This document shows positions 20,610 to 30,867 of a stretch of DNA of 64,000 nucleotides, in pieces. Both the position numbers and the translations under genes were made by a program. This stretch comes from Aquimarina latercula DSM 2041 (GTDB lineage: Bacteria > Bacteroidota > Bacteroidia > Flavobacteriales > Flavobacteriaceae), in assembly GCF_000430645.1 (NCBI RefSeq), contig NZ_AUMK01000005.1:186001-250000 (forward strand), in the 5' to 3' direction. The notes beneath the pieces were generated by a model that was not told the origin of the DNA, did not search any database, and saw nothing but the letters and a program-made list of their open reading frames with translations. Every line of letters starts with the position of its first letter. Position 1 is the first letter of the stretch.

Positions 20610-22736
20610 TTAAGCGTTAACTCCTTTTGCTGCTGCAATCACTTCTTCTGAAATATTAGAAGGAGTCTCAGCATAGTGAGAAAATTCCATAGTAGATGTT
20701 GCTCTACCAGATGACAATGTTCTTAACGTAGTAACATAACCAAACATTTCTGAAAGTGGCACAGTAGCTTTTACAGTTTTTGCACCTGCTCTATCACCCA
20801 TATCACTAACTTGTCCTCTACGTCTGTTAAGATCACCTACGATATCACCCATATTTTCTTCTGGAGTAATAACTTCTAATTTCATAATAGGCTCCATTAT
20901 CACAGCTTTTGCAGCTTTTGCCGAGTTTTTAAACCCTAACTTAGCCGCCAATTCGAATGACAATTGATCAGAATCCACATCATGATAAGAACCATCTTTC
21001 AACGTTACTTTCATAGCATCAACTTCATACCCAGCTAAAGGACCATTAGCCATCGCCATTTTGAATCCTTTCTCAATTGAAGGTATAAATTCTTTAGGAA
21101 CGTTACCACCTTTAATTGTAGATTCAAACTGAAGACCTACTTCACCTTCAGCAGCTGGTTCAATTGTAAATACAATATCTGCGAATTTACCACGACCACC
21201 AGATTGCTTTTTATAAACCTCTCTGTGATCAGCAGCCTGAGTAATAGCTTCTTTGTACTCAACCTGTGGTTGACCTTGATTAACTTCTACTTTAAATTCA
21301 CGCTTTAAACGATCAACAATAATATCTAAGTGAAGCTCACCCATTCCAGAAATAATTGTCTGTCCTGAAGCTTCGTCTGTTCTTACTGTAAACGTTGGAT
21401 CTTCTTCAGCAAGTTTTGCCAAAGACATACCTAACTTATCTACATCAGCTTTTGTCTTAGGCTCCACTGCAATACCAATTACTGGATCCGGGAAATCCAT
21501 AGATTCCAAAACAATAGGATTCTTTTCATCAGTCATAGTATCACCAGTCTTGATATCTTTAAACCCTACAGCAGCACCAATATCACCTGCCTCAATAAAA
21601 TCAATAGCATTCTGCTTATTAGAGTGCATTTGATAAATACGAGAAATACGCTCTTTTTTACCAGAACGGTTGTTCAATATATAAGAACCTGCATCTAAAC
21701 GACCCGAATATGCACGGAAAAATGCTAAACGACCTACAAAAGGATCTGTAGCAATCTTAAAAGCTAAAGCTGAGAAAGGTTCTTTCACATCAGGCTTACG
21801 TGTTTCTTCTTGATCAGTATTAGGGTTAACCCCCACGATACCTTCTTTATCTGTTGGAGAAGGCAAGTAACGACATACCGCATCTAATAAAAATTGAACT
21901 CCTTTATTCTTAAATGCAGATCCGCAAATCATAGGAATGATAGACATATCCATAACAGCAGCTCTAAGTGCAGCGTGTACTTCTTCTTCTGTAATAGAAT
22001 CCTCATCTTCCATAAATTTTTCAAGAAGATTCTCATCATAAGCCGCAACCTCTTCTATAAGCTTACCTCTTAATTCAGCCGCTTCTTCTTTTAATTCTTC
22101 AGGAATATCGATTACATCAAAAGTAGATCCTTGTGTTTCATCATGCCAAACGATAGCACGATTTTTTACTAAATCTACAATACCTTTAAAATCCGCCTCG
22201 TCACCAATATTCATTACAATTGGCACAGCATTAGACCCTAACATATCTTTAACTTGCTGACATACAGCCATAAAGTTAGATCCTTGACGATCCATTTTAT
22301 TCACAAATCCAATACGAGGCACTTTATAATTATCAGCCAGTCTCCAGTTAGTTTCTGATTGAGGCTCTACACCATCTACAGCACTAAATAAGAATACTAA
22401 CCCATCAAGAACACGTAATGAACGATTTACTTCTACCGTAAAATCAACGTGCCCTGGAGTATCAATAATATTAAAATGATATCCTTTGGTATCCGAAACT
22501 GCCTGACCATTTTCTGTAGGAAACTTCCACTCACAAGTGGTTGCAGCAGAAGTAATAGTAATACCTCTTTCTTGCTCCTGTTCCATCCAGTCCATTGTTG
22601 CAGCCCCATCGTGCACCTCACCTATCTTATGACTCACCCCAGTATAATACAAAATACGTTCGGTAGTCGTAGTTTTTCCTGCGTCAATATGCGCAGCAAT
22701 TCCTATATTTCTTGTATATTTTAAATCTCTAGCCAT
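20610..22736 (-). CDS. fusA: Elongation factor G
   Basis: A 708-residue translocation GTPase. The G motifs are intact: [15 protein letters not shown] (G1), the [11 protein letters not shown] switch region, DTPGHVDF (G3) and NKMDR (G4). Domains II to V follow at the usual lengths, with [18 protein letters not shown] in domain III and the C-terminal [20 protein letters not shown] in domain V. It is 12 bases after rpsG in the str-type operon. Confidence 0.98.
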   Translation of the reverse strand: MARDLKYTRNIGIAAHIDAGKTTTTERILYYTGVSHKIGEVHDGAATMDWMEQEQERGITITSAATTCEWKFPTENGQAVSDTKGYHFNIIDTPGHVDFTVEVNRSLRVLDGLVFLFSAVDGVEPQSETNWRLADNYKVPRIGFVNKMDRQGSNFMAVCQQVKDMLGSNAVPIVMNIGDEADFKGIVDLVKNRAIVWHDETQGSTFDVIDIPEELKEEAAELRGKLIEEVAAYDENLLEKFMEDEDSITEEEVHAALRAAVMDMSIIPMICGSAFKNKGVQFLLDAVCRYLPSPTDKEGIVGVNPNTDQEETRKPDVKEPFSALAFKIATDPFVGRLAFFRAYSGRLDAGSYILNNRSGKKERISRIYQMHSNKQNAIDFIEAGDIGAAVGFKDIKTGDTMTDEKNPIVLESMDFPDPVIGIAVEPKTKADVDKLGMSLAKLAEEDPTFTVRTDEASGQTIISGMGELHLDIIVDRLKREFKVEVNQGQPQVEYKEAITQAADHREVYKKQSGGRGKFADIVFTIEPAAEGEVGLQFESTIKGGNVPKEFIPSIEKGFKMAMANGPLAGYEVDAMKVTLKDGSYHDVDSDQLSFELAAKLGFKNSAKAAKAVIMEPIMKLEVITPEENMGDIVGDLNRRRGQVSDMGDRAGAKTVKATVPLSEMFGYVTTLRTLSSGRATSTMEFSHYAETPSNISEEVIAAAKGVNA

Positions 22737-22748
22737 TTCTGTTCGTGA

Positions 22749-23225
22749 TTAAAATCTAAAGTGTGAGAATGCTTTATTTGCTTCAGCCATCTTATGAGTA
22801 TCTACTCTCTTCTTTACCGCAGCTCCTTCTTCTTTTTCTGCTGCAATTATCTCCGCAGCAAGTTTCTGAGCCATAGACTTTTCATTTCTCTTACGAGAAA
22901 ATTGAATCAACCACTTCATAGCAGTAGATATCTTTCTATCAGGTCTAATTGGGTTAGGAATTTGGAAGGTAGCACCTCCAACACGACGACTTCTTACCTC
23001 TACATGTGGCATTACGTTAGACAACGCATCTTTCCACATCTCTAAAGCGGTTTTTTCTTCGTTCTGTTTTTTCTCTTCTACGATATCAATAGCATCATAG
23101 AAAATTTTGAAAGCAACCGATTTTTTTCCGTCCCACATCATCATGTTTACAAAACGAGTCACTAACTGATCGTTAAAACGTGGATCCGGCAAAATAGGTC
23201 TTTTTTTAGCCTTTCTTTTTCTCAT
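22749..23225 (-). CDS. rpsG: Small ribosomal subunit protein S7
   Basis: A 158-residue protein that nucleates assembly of the 30S head. It starts [20 protein letters not shown] and carries [24 protein letters not shown] and [20 protein letters not shown] segments. Length is normal. It lies 23 bases after rpsL. Confidence 0.98.
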   Translation of the reverse strand: MRKRKAKKRPILPDPRFNDQLVTRFVNMMMWDGKKSVAFKIFYDAIDIVEEKKQNEEKTALEMWKDALSNVMPHVEVRSRRVGGATFQIPNPIRPDRKISTAMKWLIQFSRKRNEKSMAQKLAAEIIAAEKEEGAAVKKRVDTHKMAEANKAFSHFRF

Positions 23226-23248
23226 GTCTTCTTCTTAAAGTTTTTTAA

Positions 23249-23623
23249 TTACTTCTTAGGGCGTTTTGCACCATACTTAGATCTACGTTGCGTTCTTCCT
23301 TCTACACCAGCGGTGTCTAAAGCTCCACGTACAATGTGATATCTAACTCCTGGTAAATCTTTTACCCTTCCACCTCTAACTAATACTATCGAGTGCTCCT
23401 GTAGATTGTGACCTTCACCACCGATGTATGCGTTTACTTCTTTACCATTAGTTAACCTAACACGAGCTACTTTACGCATAGCTGAATTTGGTTTCTTTGG
23501 TGTAGTAGTATAAACACGCGTACAAACACCGCGGCGTTGCGGGCACGAATCCAAAGCAGCCGATTTACTCTTCTTAGTTATTTTGGCTCTACCTTTTCTT
23601 ACTAATTGTGAAATTGTTGGCAT
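23249..23623 (-). CDS. rpsL: Small ribosomal subunit protein S12
   Basis: A 124-residue decoding-centre protein. The two lysines where streptomycin-resistance changes classically occur are the wild-type residues: Lys43 in TTPKKPNSA and Lys88 in GGRVKDLPG. The start [20 protein letters not shown] is canonical. It is the first gene of the long minus-strand ribosomal block and has a near-perfect promoter at 23679-23709. Confidence 0.98.
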   Translation of the reverse strand: MPTISQLVRKGRAKITKKSKSAALDSCPQRRGVCTRVYTTTPKKPNSAMRKVARVRLTNGKEVNAYIGGEGHNLQEHSIVLVRGGRVKDLPGVRYHIVRGALDTAGVEGRTQRRSKYGAKRPKK

Positions 23624-23678
23624 AATTTGCTTTACACTATTATTAAAATATTTTTAATTACCTCTTTTATGAGGGCTG

Positions 23679-23709
23679 CAAAGGTAGAAATATTTTTTAT
23701 CAATTCAAA
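23679..23709 (-). promoter_or_regulatory. Promoter of the rpsL-led ribosomal block
   Basis: On the minus strand TACCTTTG (23679-23686) matches TAnnTTTG, and TTTG (23706-23709) stands exactly 19 bases upstream, the consensus Bacteroidota arrangement. It lies about 55 bases before the rpsL ATG. It is the strongest promoter match in the window and fits the expected high expression. Confidence 0.8.
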
Positions 23710-23806
23710 TCCTAACGCATTAATTTTCAAACAGATTTAAAATCATATTGTCTAACCGTAAGAAATCCCTGTATTTTCCGTTATTTTAGCAGTATTAAAA
23801 AGAAAT

Positions 23807-25501
23807 TTGAAAACTCATTCGTTACACATCCTTGTCCTTATTATATGTATACATTCATTTTGTAGCGCACAAAATCCAATTATAAACCTAAGCATTAAAG
23901 GAAAAGACACTCTAGAAACACAAAAAATAGACAGCACCCAATACACTAAGACTTTCAAAAACTTTCTAGATTTAAAAGAAGAGATAATAAAAACTCAAAA
24001 GAAATTACTAGAATCAGGATATTTAGACTCTCAACTATTAGAACTAAAAAAAACATCTGACTCCACATTTAGAGGTGTTTTCGAGCTAAACAAAAAATAC
24101 AAAAAAATAAGAATCCAATACAACAAGGAGTCTATACCGCGTAATATCCTAGAACAAATATCCACAGAAATTACGGAAAAACACTTCTCGATACCCTTAA
24201 AAAACACAGAGAAAACAATTCAATTCCTAACAAACTTCCTCGTAAACCAAGGAAATACATTTAGTAATTTATCATTAATAGGAATCACAAAACACGGCAA
24301 CGAAATATCCGCAAAACTGATTAGCTCAAAGAGTAACATAAGAAAAATCGACGACATTATAATCAAAGGATACAGCAAGTTCCCTTTTTCTTACTTAAAA
24401 TATAATAGCAGAATACGCAAAGGGGCAATTTTTAAAAAGAATGATATTTTAAAAAAATCTCTAACAATCGACAACCTAGGTTTTGCCAAAAACATCAAGG
24501 CACCAGAAGTTCTATTCGAAAAAGACTCAACAAAAGTATACTTATATTTAGAAAAAAAATCAGCAAACAATTTTGATGGTTTTCTTGGATTCTCAACAGA
24601 CACAGAATCCAGAAACTTGGAACTAAACGGATATCTAAATCTAAATCTTGTCAATAATTTAAATTTTGGAGAAAGACTAAATCTAATCTACAAAAGCGAC
24701 GGAAATGAACAACAAAGGTTTCAAGCTAATATCACGCTACCTTACATCCTTAAAACACCAATTGGTATTGAAGCAGGCCTAGAAATATTCAAAAAAGATT
24801 CCAGCTTTTTGATAACCGAGCAAAATATCAATCTTAATTACCTAATCAGTGATAAAAATAAAATATGGCTAGGGTATTCCTCAGTTTCCTCAAACAACCT
24901 TCTTGACAACCCCCTGCCTTCACTCAATATCAACGATTACGACTCATCATTCTTCGGAATAGGCTTCAACCACACCAGAAGACAAAACAAAAACTTATTC
25001 CCAATAAAAAATTTTTATAATATAGAAATTGAATTTGGATCAAGAAGAACTGATAACACTAATTTAAATCAAACAAAAGGTTCCCTTAGTCTTGGTTCTA
25101 TTTTCGAATTAAACCAAAGAAACTCTGTACTAATAAAAAACACTGCTTCCGTTATTTTTTCTGACAACCTATTTACAAATGAACTTTTTAGATTTGGAGG
25201 TATTAATTCAATTAGAGGATTTGAAGAAAACAGCATCAACGCCTCCCTTTTTAATGTTTTAAACACCGAATATCAATACATCCTATCTTCGAACTTGTAC
25301 ATCCATTCGATTATAGATTATTCCTATTTTGAAGACGAAACCAACAAAATATCAGACAACCTCACAAGTTTTGGAATAGGCCTTGGCTTAAACACACAAA
25401 CTGGCCTATTTAAAATAATTTTCGCAAACGGAAAAAGCAGTGATTCCAACTTCAAATTCTCCAACACAAAGGTTCATTTAAGCCTAAATGCATCATTTTA
25501 A
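23807..25501 (+). CDS. Omp85/BamA-superfamily outer-membrane protein
   Basis: A 564-residue exported protein. A TTG start gives a clear signal peptide (HSLHILVLIICIHSFCSAQ). A periplasmic region (about 25-245) resembling POTRA-type repeats is followed by a C-terminal beta-barrel domain of amphipathic strands. The barrel carries FGGINSIRGFEEN near residue 470, where RGF is the hallmark of the Omp85 family, and ends in a strand closing with Phe. It is shorter than BamA (about 800 residues), so it is a minor paralogue, and its substrate is unknown. It is divergent from rpsL and has no close downstream partner. Confidence 0.75.
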   Translation: MKTHSLHILVLIICIHSFCSAQNPIINLSIKGKDTLETQKIDSTQYTKTFKNFLDLKEEIIKTQKKLLESGYLDSQLLELKKTSDSTFRGVFELNKKYKKIRIQYNKESIPRNILEQISTEITEKHFSIPLKNTEKTIQFLTNFLVNQGNTFSNLSLIGITKHGNEISAKLISSKSNIRKIDDIIIKGYSKFPFSYLKYNSRIRKGAIFKKNDILKKSLTIDNLGFAKNIKAPEVLFEKDSTKVYLYLEKKSANNFDGFLGFSTDTESRNLELNGYLNLNLVNNLNFGERLNLIYKSDGNEQQRFQANITLPYILKTPIGIEAGLEIFKKDSSFLITEQNINLNYLISDKNKIWLGYSSVSSNNLLDNPLPSLNINDYDSSFFGIGFNHTRRQNKNLFPIKNFYNIEIEFGSRRTDNTNLNQTKGSLSLGSIFELNQRNSVLIKNTASVIFSDNLFTNELFRFGGINSIRGFEENSINASLFNVLNTEYQYILSSNLYIHSIIDYSYFEDETNKISDNLTSFGIGLGLNTQTGLFKIIFANGKSSDSNFKFSNTKVHLSLNASF

Positions 25502-25934
25502 CAATAATCTTCCTTAAAAAAATCACAAAAATCAATAACCAAAAAAAGCCTATACCCCCTCAAGATCGGAGATCTTTCGCCCTAAACCAAAACCTTATTC
25601 ATCTTAGAGTACCAAAGGACTTAGAAACAGAAAAAGCTGTATTACCACCGCCCAAAACCAAAACACCAAGCAACAGATAATACTCTCAAAACAAAAGCCT
25701 TACAACCTCTAAGAAAAAAACAAGCACTCCATTTTTGAAATCAAAATTTTCGGACCAAAATATCACGTAACACTGTTAACAAAAAAGCAAAAACCACCCA
25801 CTACAACGTTATAGTAGGATTTCACATTATATTAACCAGACGTGAACAATAATTTAATTTTTAACTAAATAAAAGTTGTTTAATTAAGATATTATTATGA
25901 TTTTTGGCATTGGCTAATTCAAATAAATTATAAA
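25502..25934. other. 433-base non-coding region upstream of susC
   Basis: No gene was found. The first part is A-rich and C-rich with few T, unlike the flanking genes. It holds a small hairpin (AAGATC-GGA-GATCTT, 25562-25576), possibly the end of the Omp85-like transcript. Further on is the eno-like palindrome CTACAACGTTATAG (25801-25814). The last 100 bases are AT-rich and probably contain the susC promoter, though no clean TAnnTTTG was found. Confidence 0.5.
25801..25814. promoter_or_regulatory. CTACAACGTTATAG palindrome upstream of susC
   Basis: It matches the perfect palindrome upstream of eno (5142-5155) in 13 of 14 positions and lies 121-134 bases before the susC ATG, almost the same distance as at eno. 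The CG-centred symmetry suggests a repressor or activator site shared by a sugar-uptake operon and a glycolytic gene. This is inference. Confidence 0.4.
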
Positions 25935-28900
25935 ATGAGAACAAAGTTTAGAGGAATTCTAACGCTATTGCTGGCGTTTGTAGTGCAACTAACGTTTGCA
26001 CAAGAAAAAACGATCTCAGGTAATGTAACCGACAATAGTGGGTTACCTCTGCCAGGGGTAAATATCGTTGTAAAGGGTACTAGTAAGGGTACGCAATCTG
26101 ATTTTGATGGTAATTATACCATTCAAGTAAACAGAGGAGCTGTACTTTCATTTAGCTACCTTGGATTTACAACAAAAGAAGTTGTTGTTGGAGACGGCGA
26201 CACGGTAAATGTTCAATTGGCTGAAGATGCAGCGACACTGGAAGAAGTGGTTGTTACTGCGCAAGGTATTCGAAAAGCTAAAAAAGCCTTAGGATATGCG
26301 GTAGCTACGATTGCATCAGAAGATATTGCATCTCAACCTCAAACCGATGTAGTAAGATCACTTACTGGAAAGGCGCCAGGAGTGAATATTACACAAACAT
26401 CTGGACTATCCGGTACTGGTACTAATATTATTATTAGAGGGTATTCTTCTATAAACGGAAATAACCAACCTTTATTTGTTGTTGATGGTGTACCATTCAA
26501 TTCTGACACCAACAGTTCTGAAGGATTTACTACAGGTGGAGCTTCAGCTTCAAGTAGATTTCTTGATATAGACCCTAATAATATTAAGGAAATTTCTATA
26601 TTAAAAGGATTAAGTGCAACAACGCTATACGGACAAGCAGGTAGAAACGGTGTAGTTTTAGTAACTACTAAATCTGGAGCCGCTCAAGGAGGCGCTAATA
26701 AAAAATTCGAAATTACGTTTAATCAATCTTATTTTTCAAATGAGATTTCAGATTTACCTGATTTTCAAGATTCTTATGGAAATGGATTTAACCAAACGGC
26801 ATCGGCAGCATTCTCTAATTGGGGAGCAGATTTTAATCAGAGAATAGCAGGTGATGGGGTTGCCGCTGATGGAACTATTGCCCATCCATACGATCGCTCA
26901 GATTTAAATGCAGTTTTTCCAGAATTCGTAGGAGCGAGATATGACTACAGACCATACGATAACATCGAGCCTTTTTTCCGAACTGGTAATGTAGTAACTT
27001 CTTCTTTATCTGTTTCTTCAGGTAATGACACTTCATCTTACAACATCAGTGTTGGTAGAACAGATGATGAAGGTTTTGTTATTGGTAACAAATACCAACG
27101 ACTAAACTTTAGTGCTGGAGGAAGTACTAAACTTTCTAATAAATTTACAATTAGTAGTTCATTTAACTACGTATTAACTGATTTAATAACTCCTCCAACA
27201 TCTGCCGGTTTTGGAAGTAATGCAAATGATGGAGCGGCTAGTTTATTTGCAAACATTTTGTATACCCCGAGAAGTATCGATTTATTCAATCTGCCTTTTC
27301 AAAACCCTGTTGATGGTTCTAGTGTTTATTATCGTACTGATAATAGTATTCAAAACCCGAGATGGACTCAACAAAATGCTCGTAACATTGAAGATACTAG
27401 AAGATTTTTTGGAAACTTTACGGCTTTGTATGAGTTTAACGATTGGCTTAATTTAAGTTACAGATTATCACTAGATTCTTATGTTCAGGATGAGGATAGA
27501 TATGTAAATAAAGGTGGTACTCAAGCACCCGGTGGATTTTTATCAACTTTTGTAACTTCAAATACAGTTTGGGATCATACATTAAGTTTAAACTTTGACA
27601 AAGACCTTAATGATTCTTGGGGACTAAGTGGTAACCTTGGATTTAACCCAAGGAGAGAAGAAAGAAAAAGAGATTTCACCAGTAGTACTGAACAATTTGT
27701 ATTCGGTTTAATTAATCACCAAAACTTTGAAGAAACTACTGGTTTTAGTGATTTAAGAGAATTTAATATCGTTGGAGCATATTTATCAGCTACTGTAGAT
27801 TACAATGACTACTTATTCCTTAACGTTGCTGGTAGAAATGATTGGTATTCTTCATTACAGAAAGAAAACAGATCGATCTTTTACCCATCTGCAAGTTTAT
27901 CTTTTGTACCAACTAGTGCTTTCGAAGGTTTAAGAGGAAGTAAAGCTATTAATTATTTAAAATTAAGATTAGGATATGGATCTTCAGCAGGTTTCCCTGA
28001 TCCTTACGCTACAGTAATTGGATTAGATAGTAATGCTAATACATTTATTGATCCAAATGGTGGTGCAATAATTAATTCACTATCCGAAGCAGACAGACTT
28101 GGTAACGCAAACTTAAAACCAGAATTAATCACTGAATTAGAAGCTGGTGTTGAAGCTAAGTTATTTGACAATAGAGTTTCGTTTGATGTATCTGTTTATG
28201 ACAAACGATCAAAAGATTTAATACTTAATAATAGATTTCTTGATCCTTCAACAGGTAATACAGTAACTTCCGACAATGTTGCTGAAGTTTCTAACCAAGG
28301 ACTTGAAGTTGGATTTGGATTAACGCCAATAAGAGGAAATGACCCTGATGATTTTAGATGGGATATTTCTGGTCAATATACAATAAATGAAAATATTGTT
28401 GAGAGTTTAGGTGGTGAATCTGAAGGTGAAGTTATCGCTGGATTTATTGGATTCGGTAACTATGCTATTCCGGGAGAAGCTTATGGTGTTATATTTGGAA
28501 CTACATATCAGAGAGATGACAACGGAAATAGAGTTGTTGGTGCTGACGGTAACTATATAGCTAACCCTGAACCAACGATTATTGGTGATCCTAACGCAGA
28601 TTGGAGAGCTACTTTAATAAACAATTTCAGTTATAAAGGATTTACTTTAGGAATGCAGTGGGAATATACTCATGGTGGTGATATTTATTCTACAACAGCT
28701 GGTGCTTTACTTCCTCGTGGTTTAACAACCGATACTGATTTTGACAGAACACAAACTTTCGTTCTTGATGGAGTTCAAACAGATGGATCGGTTAACACAG
28801 TTCAAATAAATGCTACGGATTTATACTTTAACAATATAGGTGTAGCTTCCGCAGGAGGAATTAACGAAAGAGGTATTTACGATGCAACTACATTAAGACT

Positions 28901-29138
28901 AAGAGAAGCTACTTTAGGCTATAATGTTCCTAGTAAATTTTTAGATAAAACTCCTTTTGGTAGAGTTTCAATATCTTTTATAGCACAAAACATGTGGTAT
29001 AAAGCGTTCAACTTCCCAAAGGGTATTAACTTTGATCCAGAAGTTACTAGTTTAGGTGTTGGTAATGGTCAAGGATTTGATTACTTAACTGGTCCAACAG
29101 CTAAAAGATATGGTTTCAACTTATCGTTAACTTTTTAA
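25935..29138 (+). CDS. SusC/RagA-family TonB-linked outer-membrane transporter
   Basis: A 1067-residue TonB-dependent transporter. In order: signal peptide (about 1-22, ending LTFAQ), a carboxypeptidase-D regulatory-like domain (about 26-105, ISGNVTDNSGLPLPGVNIVV), the TonB box and linker LEEVVVTAQG, a plug domain (about 120-245, with the SusC-type DVVRSLTGKAPGVNI and LYGQAGRNGVVLVTTK), and a 22-strand-type barrel ending YGFNLSLTF. It forms the lidded uptake pore with the SusD-like lipoprotein encoded 25 bases downstream. No glycoside hydrolase is linked, so the substrate (glycan, peptide or other) is open. Confidence 0.95.
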   Translation: MRTKFRGILTLLLAFVVQLTFAQEKTISGNVTDNSGLPLPGVNIVVKGTSKGTQSDFDGNYTIQVNRGAVLSFSYLGFTTKEVVVGDGDTVNVQLAEDAATLEEVVVTAQGIRKAKKALGYAVATIASEDIASQPQTDVVRSLTGKAPGVNITQTSGLSGTGTNIIIRGYSSINGNNQPLFVVDGVPFNSDTNSSEGFTTGGASASSRFLDIDPNNIKEISILKGLSATTLYGQAGRNGVVLVTTKSGAAQGGANKKFEITFNQSYFSNEISDLPDFQDSYGNGFNQTASAAFSNWGADFNQRIAGDGVAADGTIAHPYDRSDLNAVFPEFVGARYDYRPYDNIEPFFRTGNVVTSSLSVSSGNDTSSYNISVGRTDDEGFVIGNKYQRLNFSAGGSTKLSNKFTISSSFNYVLTDLITPPTSAGFGSNANDGAASLFANILYTPRSIDLFNLPFQNPVDGSSVYYRTDNSIQNPRWTQQNARNIEDTRRFFGNFTALYEFNDWLNLSYRLSLDSYVQDEDRYVNKGGTQAPGGFLSTFVTSNTVWDHTLSLNFDKDLNDSWGLSGNLGFNPRREERKRDFTSSTEQFVFGLINHQNFEETTGFSDLREFNIVGAYLSATVDYNDYLFLNVAGRNDWYSSLQKENRSIFYPSASLSFVPTSAFEGLRGSKAINYLKLRLGYGSSAGFPDPYATVIGLDSNANTFIDPNGGAIINSLSEADRLGNANLKPELITELEAGVEAKLFDNRVSFDVSVYDKRSKDLILNNRFLDPSTGNTVTSDNVAEVSNQGLEVGFGLTPIRGNDPDDFRWDISGQYTINENIVESLGGESEGEVIAGFIGFGNYAIPGEAYGVIFGTTYQRDDNGNRVVGADGNYIANPEPTIIGDPNADWRATLINNFSYKGFTLGMQWEYTHGGDIYSTTAGALLPRGLTTDTDFDRTQTFVLDGVQTDGSVNTVQINATDLYFNNIGVASAGGINERGIYDATTLRLREATLGYNVPSKFLDKTPFGRVSISFIAQNMWYKAFNFPKGINFDPEVTSLGVGNGQGFDYLTGPTAKRYGFNLSLTF

Positions 29139-29163
29139 GATAACATAGATAATAAAGTTTATT

Positions 29164-30861
29164 ATGAAAAAAATATTTAAATATTTCAGTCTCTTTGTAA
29201 TTATAAGTATAATTACATCTTGTGAGACTACAGAACTGGATTTAACAGTAAATCCGAATCAAGTAGGTCAAGAAGACGTTGATCCTGACTTCTTATTTAA
29301 CAACGTCCAACTTTCATTCTATAATTTCGTAGAACAAGCTGCTGGATTTACCTCATTTGCATCAGATCTTACCAGAATGCACGCTGCAACAGGAGGAGCT
29401 ATATATTCTGAAGCATATAGCCCACTTGGTTTTGATGCAGTATGGGAAGCTGCTTATGCGGACGTATTAAAAGATATATCTTCTTTAGAACCATTAGCCG
29501 CTGATATTAACTTAACATACCACCAAGGTGTTTCTAAAGTGATAAAAGCATATACAATTGTTACTTTAGTTGATCTATTCGGAGATGTTCCTTTTAGTGA
29601 GGCTTTACAAGGAAATGACAATCTAAATCCTAATGCAGACGATCAAGCTCAGATTTACATTGATGCTCTTAATGAATTAGATTTAGCGATTGCGTTATTA
29701 AATACTGAACCAAGTTCATTCCCTCCTCTAGATTTATTTTATGGTTTAGGTGGTGATGGTACTGATGCTACAACTCAGGCGAAATGGGTTACTGCAGCAA
29801 ATACTTTAAAATTAAAAATATATTTAACTGCAAGATTAAATGGTACTGCTATTAATACAGATATAGCATCTGAAATTAACACTTTGATCGCAGAGGGTAA
29901 TTTAATAGATGCAGCCGACGAAGATTGGCAACTAAATTACGGTGGTAATAGACAAAATCCTGACAATAGACATCCTGCCTATGCAACTTTCTACGAGAAT
30001 GATCCAGGAGGACAATATGTTTCGAATTACTACATGTGGACAATGTTATTTGAAAAACCATTAGAAGATCCAAGAACACCTTTTTACTTTTTCAGACAGG
30101 ATCTTGATGCTACTAATGAAGATAATTTTACATTACAATGTGCAACCGCAGCAACACCTCCTCATTATTTTGGTGTGACTTCTCAATACGATGGAAACAA
30201 TACTGTTGTCCCATTCTGTGTTACCGACATAAACAGAGGATATTGGGGAAGAGATCACTTAGATAACGCTGGATTACCACCTGACTCAAATAAGAGAACA
30301 GTTATGGGGTTATACCCTGCTGGTGGTAAATTTGATGATGGTTCTGGAGGATCCGTACAAAATGAAGGAGCTGATGGATCTGGTGGTGCAGGAATTACAC
30401 CAATCTTAACATCATCTTTTGTGAACTTTATGCTTGCTGAAGCAGCTTTAACTCTTGGGACTACAGGAGACGCACAAGTATATCTTACTCAAGGTATCGC
30501 AGATAGCTTTAGCAAAGTAAGTAATTTTGCAGGTAGTGCTGAATCTGTTGGAAATCTTGCTTTATATCAATCATTTGTTGATCAAGAATATCTAGCATCC
30601 ATGGACGACGAACAAAGATTAGAAATAGTTGCTAAAGAGTATTATCTTGCATTATTTGGTAATGGTATTGAAGCCTATAATATGTATAGAAGAACGGGAT
30701 ATCCTGCAAATTTACAACCTTCATTATCTCCAACTCCTGGTGATTTCTACAGGTCTGCTCTATATCCTAGCGATTATGTGAATGCTAACACTAATGCATC
30801 ACAAAGACAAAGAACAGAACAAATCTTTTGGGACACGAATCCTGCAGGATTTATCAATTAA
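29164..30861 (+). CDS. SusD/RagB-family surface lipoprotein (SusD-like 2 type)
   Basis: A 565-residue lipoprotein with signal and lipobox SIITSC (Cys20). The N-terminal segment with DLTVNPNQ, a WEAAYADVLKDISSLE helix and TPR-like helices through VTLVDLFGDVPFSEALQG are hallmarks of the SusD-like family in which ligand-binding lids pair with SusC pores. C-terminal MDDEQRLEIVAKEYYLALFG and EAYNMYRRTGYPANLQPSLS are also typical. It is cotranscribed with the susC gene and captures the substrate at the cell surface. Confidence 0.92.
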   Translation: MKKIFKYFSLFVIISIITSCETTELDLTVNPNQVGQEDVDPDFLFNNVQLSFYNFVEQAAGFTSFASDLTRMHAATGGAIYSEAYSPLGFDAVWEAAYADVLKDISSLEPLAADINLTYHQGVSKVIKAYTIVTLVDLFGDVPFSEALQGNDNLNPNADDQAQIYIDALNELDLAIALLNTEPSSFPPLDLFYGLGGDGTDATTQAKWVTAANTLKLKIYLTARLNGTAINTDIASEINTLIAEGNLIDAADEDWQLNYGGNRQNPDNRHPAYATFYENDPGGQYVSNYYMWTMLFEKPLEDPRTPFYFFRQDLDATNEDNFTLQCATAATPPHYFGVTSQYDGNNTVVPFCVTDINRGYWGRDHLDNAGLPPDSNKRTVMGLYPAGGKFDDGSGGSVQNEGADGSGGAGITPILTSSFVNFMLAEAALTLGTTGDAQVYLTQGIADSFSKVSNFAGSAESVGNLALYQSFVDQEYLASMDDEQRLEIVAKEYYLALFGNGIEAYNMYRRTGYPANLQPSLSPTPGDFYRSALYPSDYVNANTNASQRQRTEQIFWDTNPAGFIN

Positions 30862-30867
30862 AAACAT

